64,000 bases of DNA from Flavobacterium sp. M31R6. Lineage in GTDB: Bacteria > Bacteroidota > Bacteroidia > Flavobacteriales > Flavobacteriaceae. The notes beneath the pieces are model-generated. The model saw nothing but the letters and a program-made list of their open reading frames with translations. It had not been told where the DNA came from and did no database searches. The position numbers and the translations under genes were made by a program. Below, piece after piece: positions 63,104-64,000 of the stretch (the stretch's first letter is position 1; each line of letters opens with the position of its first letter). The stretch covers positions 3,162,001 through 3,226,000 of the forward strand of contig NZ_CP054141.1 in NCBI RefSeq assembly GCF_013284035.1. Reading direction: 5' to 3'.

Positions 63104-63742
63104 ATGGATTTAGACAACCAAAAAGAATATTGGAACGAAGTCGCACAAATTAAAACTTTCACCCATCCGATAGACCTAGAATTAATAAATCATTTTTTAA
63201 CCAAACAAAGCAAAATTGTTGACTTTGGGTGTGGATATGGAAGAATTGTAAAAGAATTGACGAATTTCGGTTTTGAAAATGTTTCAGGGTTTGACACTTC
63301 CAAAGAATTAATTGCCAGAGGAATATCCGAAAATAATCTTTCTCTTCACCATATTGAAAATCCGACTGATCTGAAACTTAAAGATAATTCTGTTGACTGC
63401 ATCATTCTTTTTGCTGTTTTAACTTGCATACCTTCCAATGCAGGACAAAGTAGTTTGATAAATTTACTATTGTCTAAACTTAGAAAAGGTGGCATAATCT
63501 ACATAAGCGATTACTATATACAAGAAAAATCAGTTGAAGTTGAACGCTATGAATATTTAAATGGAGACGAAAACAATTATGGTGTTTTCAAACTTCCTGA
63601 AGGAGCCACGTTTCGTCATCACACAAAAGAGTGGATTAAAATATTGACCAAAGATTTTGAAACTTTAATAGAAAAGCCTCTAATTGTAAAAACAATGAAT
63701 GGTAATATTGCTAATGGATTTCAATTAATAGGTAGAAAATAA
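63104..63742 (+). CDS. Class I SAM-dependent methyltransferase
   Basis: This 212-residue protein (MDLDNQKEYWNEVAQIKTFTHPID) contains the SAM loop VDFGCGYGRIVKEL, an acidic end of strand 2 (GFDTSKE), and DNSVDCIILFAVLTCI, typical of Methyltransf_11/25-type enzymes. The ATG at 63104 is chosen because earlier ATGs (63068, 63077) and a TTG at 63032 lie within the terminal repeat of element B. The substrate is unknown. Confidence 0.88.
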   Translation: MDLDNQKEYWNEVAQIKTFTHPIDLELINHFLTKQSKIVDFGCGYGRIVKELTNFGFENVSGFDTSKELIARGISENNLSLHHIENPTDLKLKDNSVDCIILFAVLTCIPSNAGQSSLINLLLSKLRKGGIIYISDYYIQEKSVEVERYEYLNGDENNYGVFKLPEGATFRHHTKEWIKILTKDFETLIEKPLIVKTMNGNIANGFQLIGRK

Positions 63743-63786
63743 TTACTCGTTACAATACACTAATCTTTCTTATGAAAACCAATCCC

Positions 63787-63867
63787 CTAGCCCAGATGGA
63801 AACGGCATCCTGTTGTCCCAGGGTTTGGGACAACAGATATAGTGGACAGCTGGAAATAGCTTCTAAT
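63787..63867 (-). repeat. Covarying-hairpin repeat, copy 8 (short form)
   Basis: The minus strand reads AGAAGCTATTTCCAGCTGTC ... GTTTCCATCTGGGCTAG. The outer stem is CCAG/CTGG; the central stem CTGTTGTCCCA/TGGGACAACAG is perfect. It starts at the stop codon of the VF530-like gene. Confidence 0.85.
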
Positions 63868-64000
63868 TATTTGGATTGTATTTTCGGAATGGTTTTTAGA
63901 TACAGTTCCTCGACTTGTTTTCTGGCCCAATCTGTTTTTCGCAAAAAGGTGAGGCTTGATTTCACACTCGGATTTTCATTGAACGATTTTATTTTAATCA
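63867..64000 (-). CDS. VF530-like (DUF2132) small DNA-binding protein, 3' part
   Basis: Only the last 43 codons lie in the window. They translate as [20 protein letters not shown] then [23 protein letters not shown] and a TAA at 63867-63869. The words [16 protein letters not shown] strongly match the C-terminal half of the VF530/DUF2132 family, small proteins of about 70-85 residues thought to bind DNA. The N-terminus is outside the window. Confidence 0.8.
   Translation of the reverse strand, partial: IKIKSFNENPSVKSSLTFLRKTDWARKQVEELYLKTIPKIQSK

Noticed and set aside
11403..63867. Repeats considered as a CRISPR array
   Set aside because: The copies are dispersed, in both orientations, with no spacers of equal length and no cas genes.

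Overview
The window looks like chromosome from a Flavobacterium-type member of the Bacteroidota. It is AT-rich, carries upstream sequences matching the Bacteroidota promoter consensus (TTTG / TAnnTTTG), and has many lipoprotein signal peptides of the S/G-C-S type. It also has an arginine cluster built around an N-acylornithine carbamoyltransferase with embedded proA/proB, and a bacilliredoxin-like YtxJ. Several dispersed palindromic repeats of a flavobacterial kind are present. All names come from reading the sequence; no database search was run.

Layout. 0.1-4.6 kb: xylose isomerase and xylulokinase (minus) with a LacI-type regulator (plus). 4.8-11.2 kb: a tripartite RND efflux operon (adaptor, pump, outer-membrane lipoprotein) preceded by a small exported protein. 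11.6-20.8 kb: mixed housekeeping genes (pentapeptide protein, VOC protein, GNAT, MiaE-like tRNA hydroxylase, glyA, fumarylacetoacetase, a lipoprotein, and a porin paired with a lipoprotein beta-carbonic anhydrase). 21.3-32.9 kb: one long arginine/proline biosynthesis cluster (GNAT-argG-argC-argD-proA-proB-argF'-argB-argE-argH) behind a structured leader. 33-39.4 kb: a lipoprotein, two overlapping DUF2157-type membrane proteins, YtxJ and ClpB. 40-42.5 kb: a group of very small envelope/stress-type proteins (YtxH, holin-X-like and unknowns). 42.6-49.9 kb: HAD phosphatase, DUF4199, lipocalin-like lipoprotein, GMP reductase, DUF808, ABC exporter and L,D-transpeptidase. 50-64 kb: a luciferase-like oxidoreductase, serine hydrolase, several GNAT and VOC proteins, the agmatine-to-putrescine pair aguB-aguA, an M1 metallopeptidase, aldose epimerase, alpha/beta hydrolase, a methyltransferase and the 3' end of a VF530-like gene.

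How the genes work together. The arg cluster encodes nearly the whole route from glutamate to arginine through acylated intermediates, probably succinylated ones. proA and proB, which share the glutamate starting point, sit inside it. aguB and aguA convert agmatine to putrescine, but no arginine decarboxylase is in the window. xylA and xylB feed xylose into the pentose phosphate pathway.

The most interesting non-coding signal is a family of eight ~80-115 nt repeats plus one enlarged copy. Their ends are conserved. An outer 4-bp stem changes in a compensatory way (CCCG/CGGG, CCTG/CAGG, CCAG/CTGG), and the central hairpin has a different sequence in nearly every copy but stays paired. Two copies lie inside the arg operon. 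This is strong evidence for a structured RNA or DNA element, and it may correspond to the Rfam Flavo-1 motif. A second, separate family has 26-bp terminal inverted repeats (two copies, MITE-like). The arg operon also has a leader with mutually exclusive stems. No tRNA, rRNA, CRISPR array, transposase or prophage was seen.
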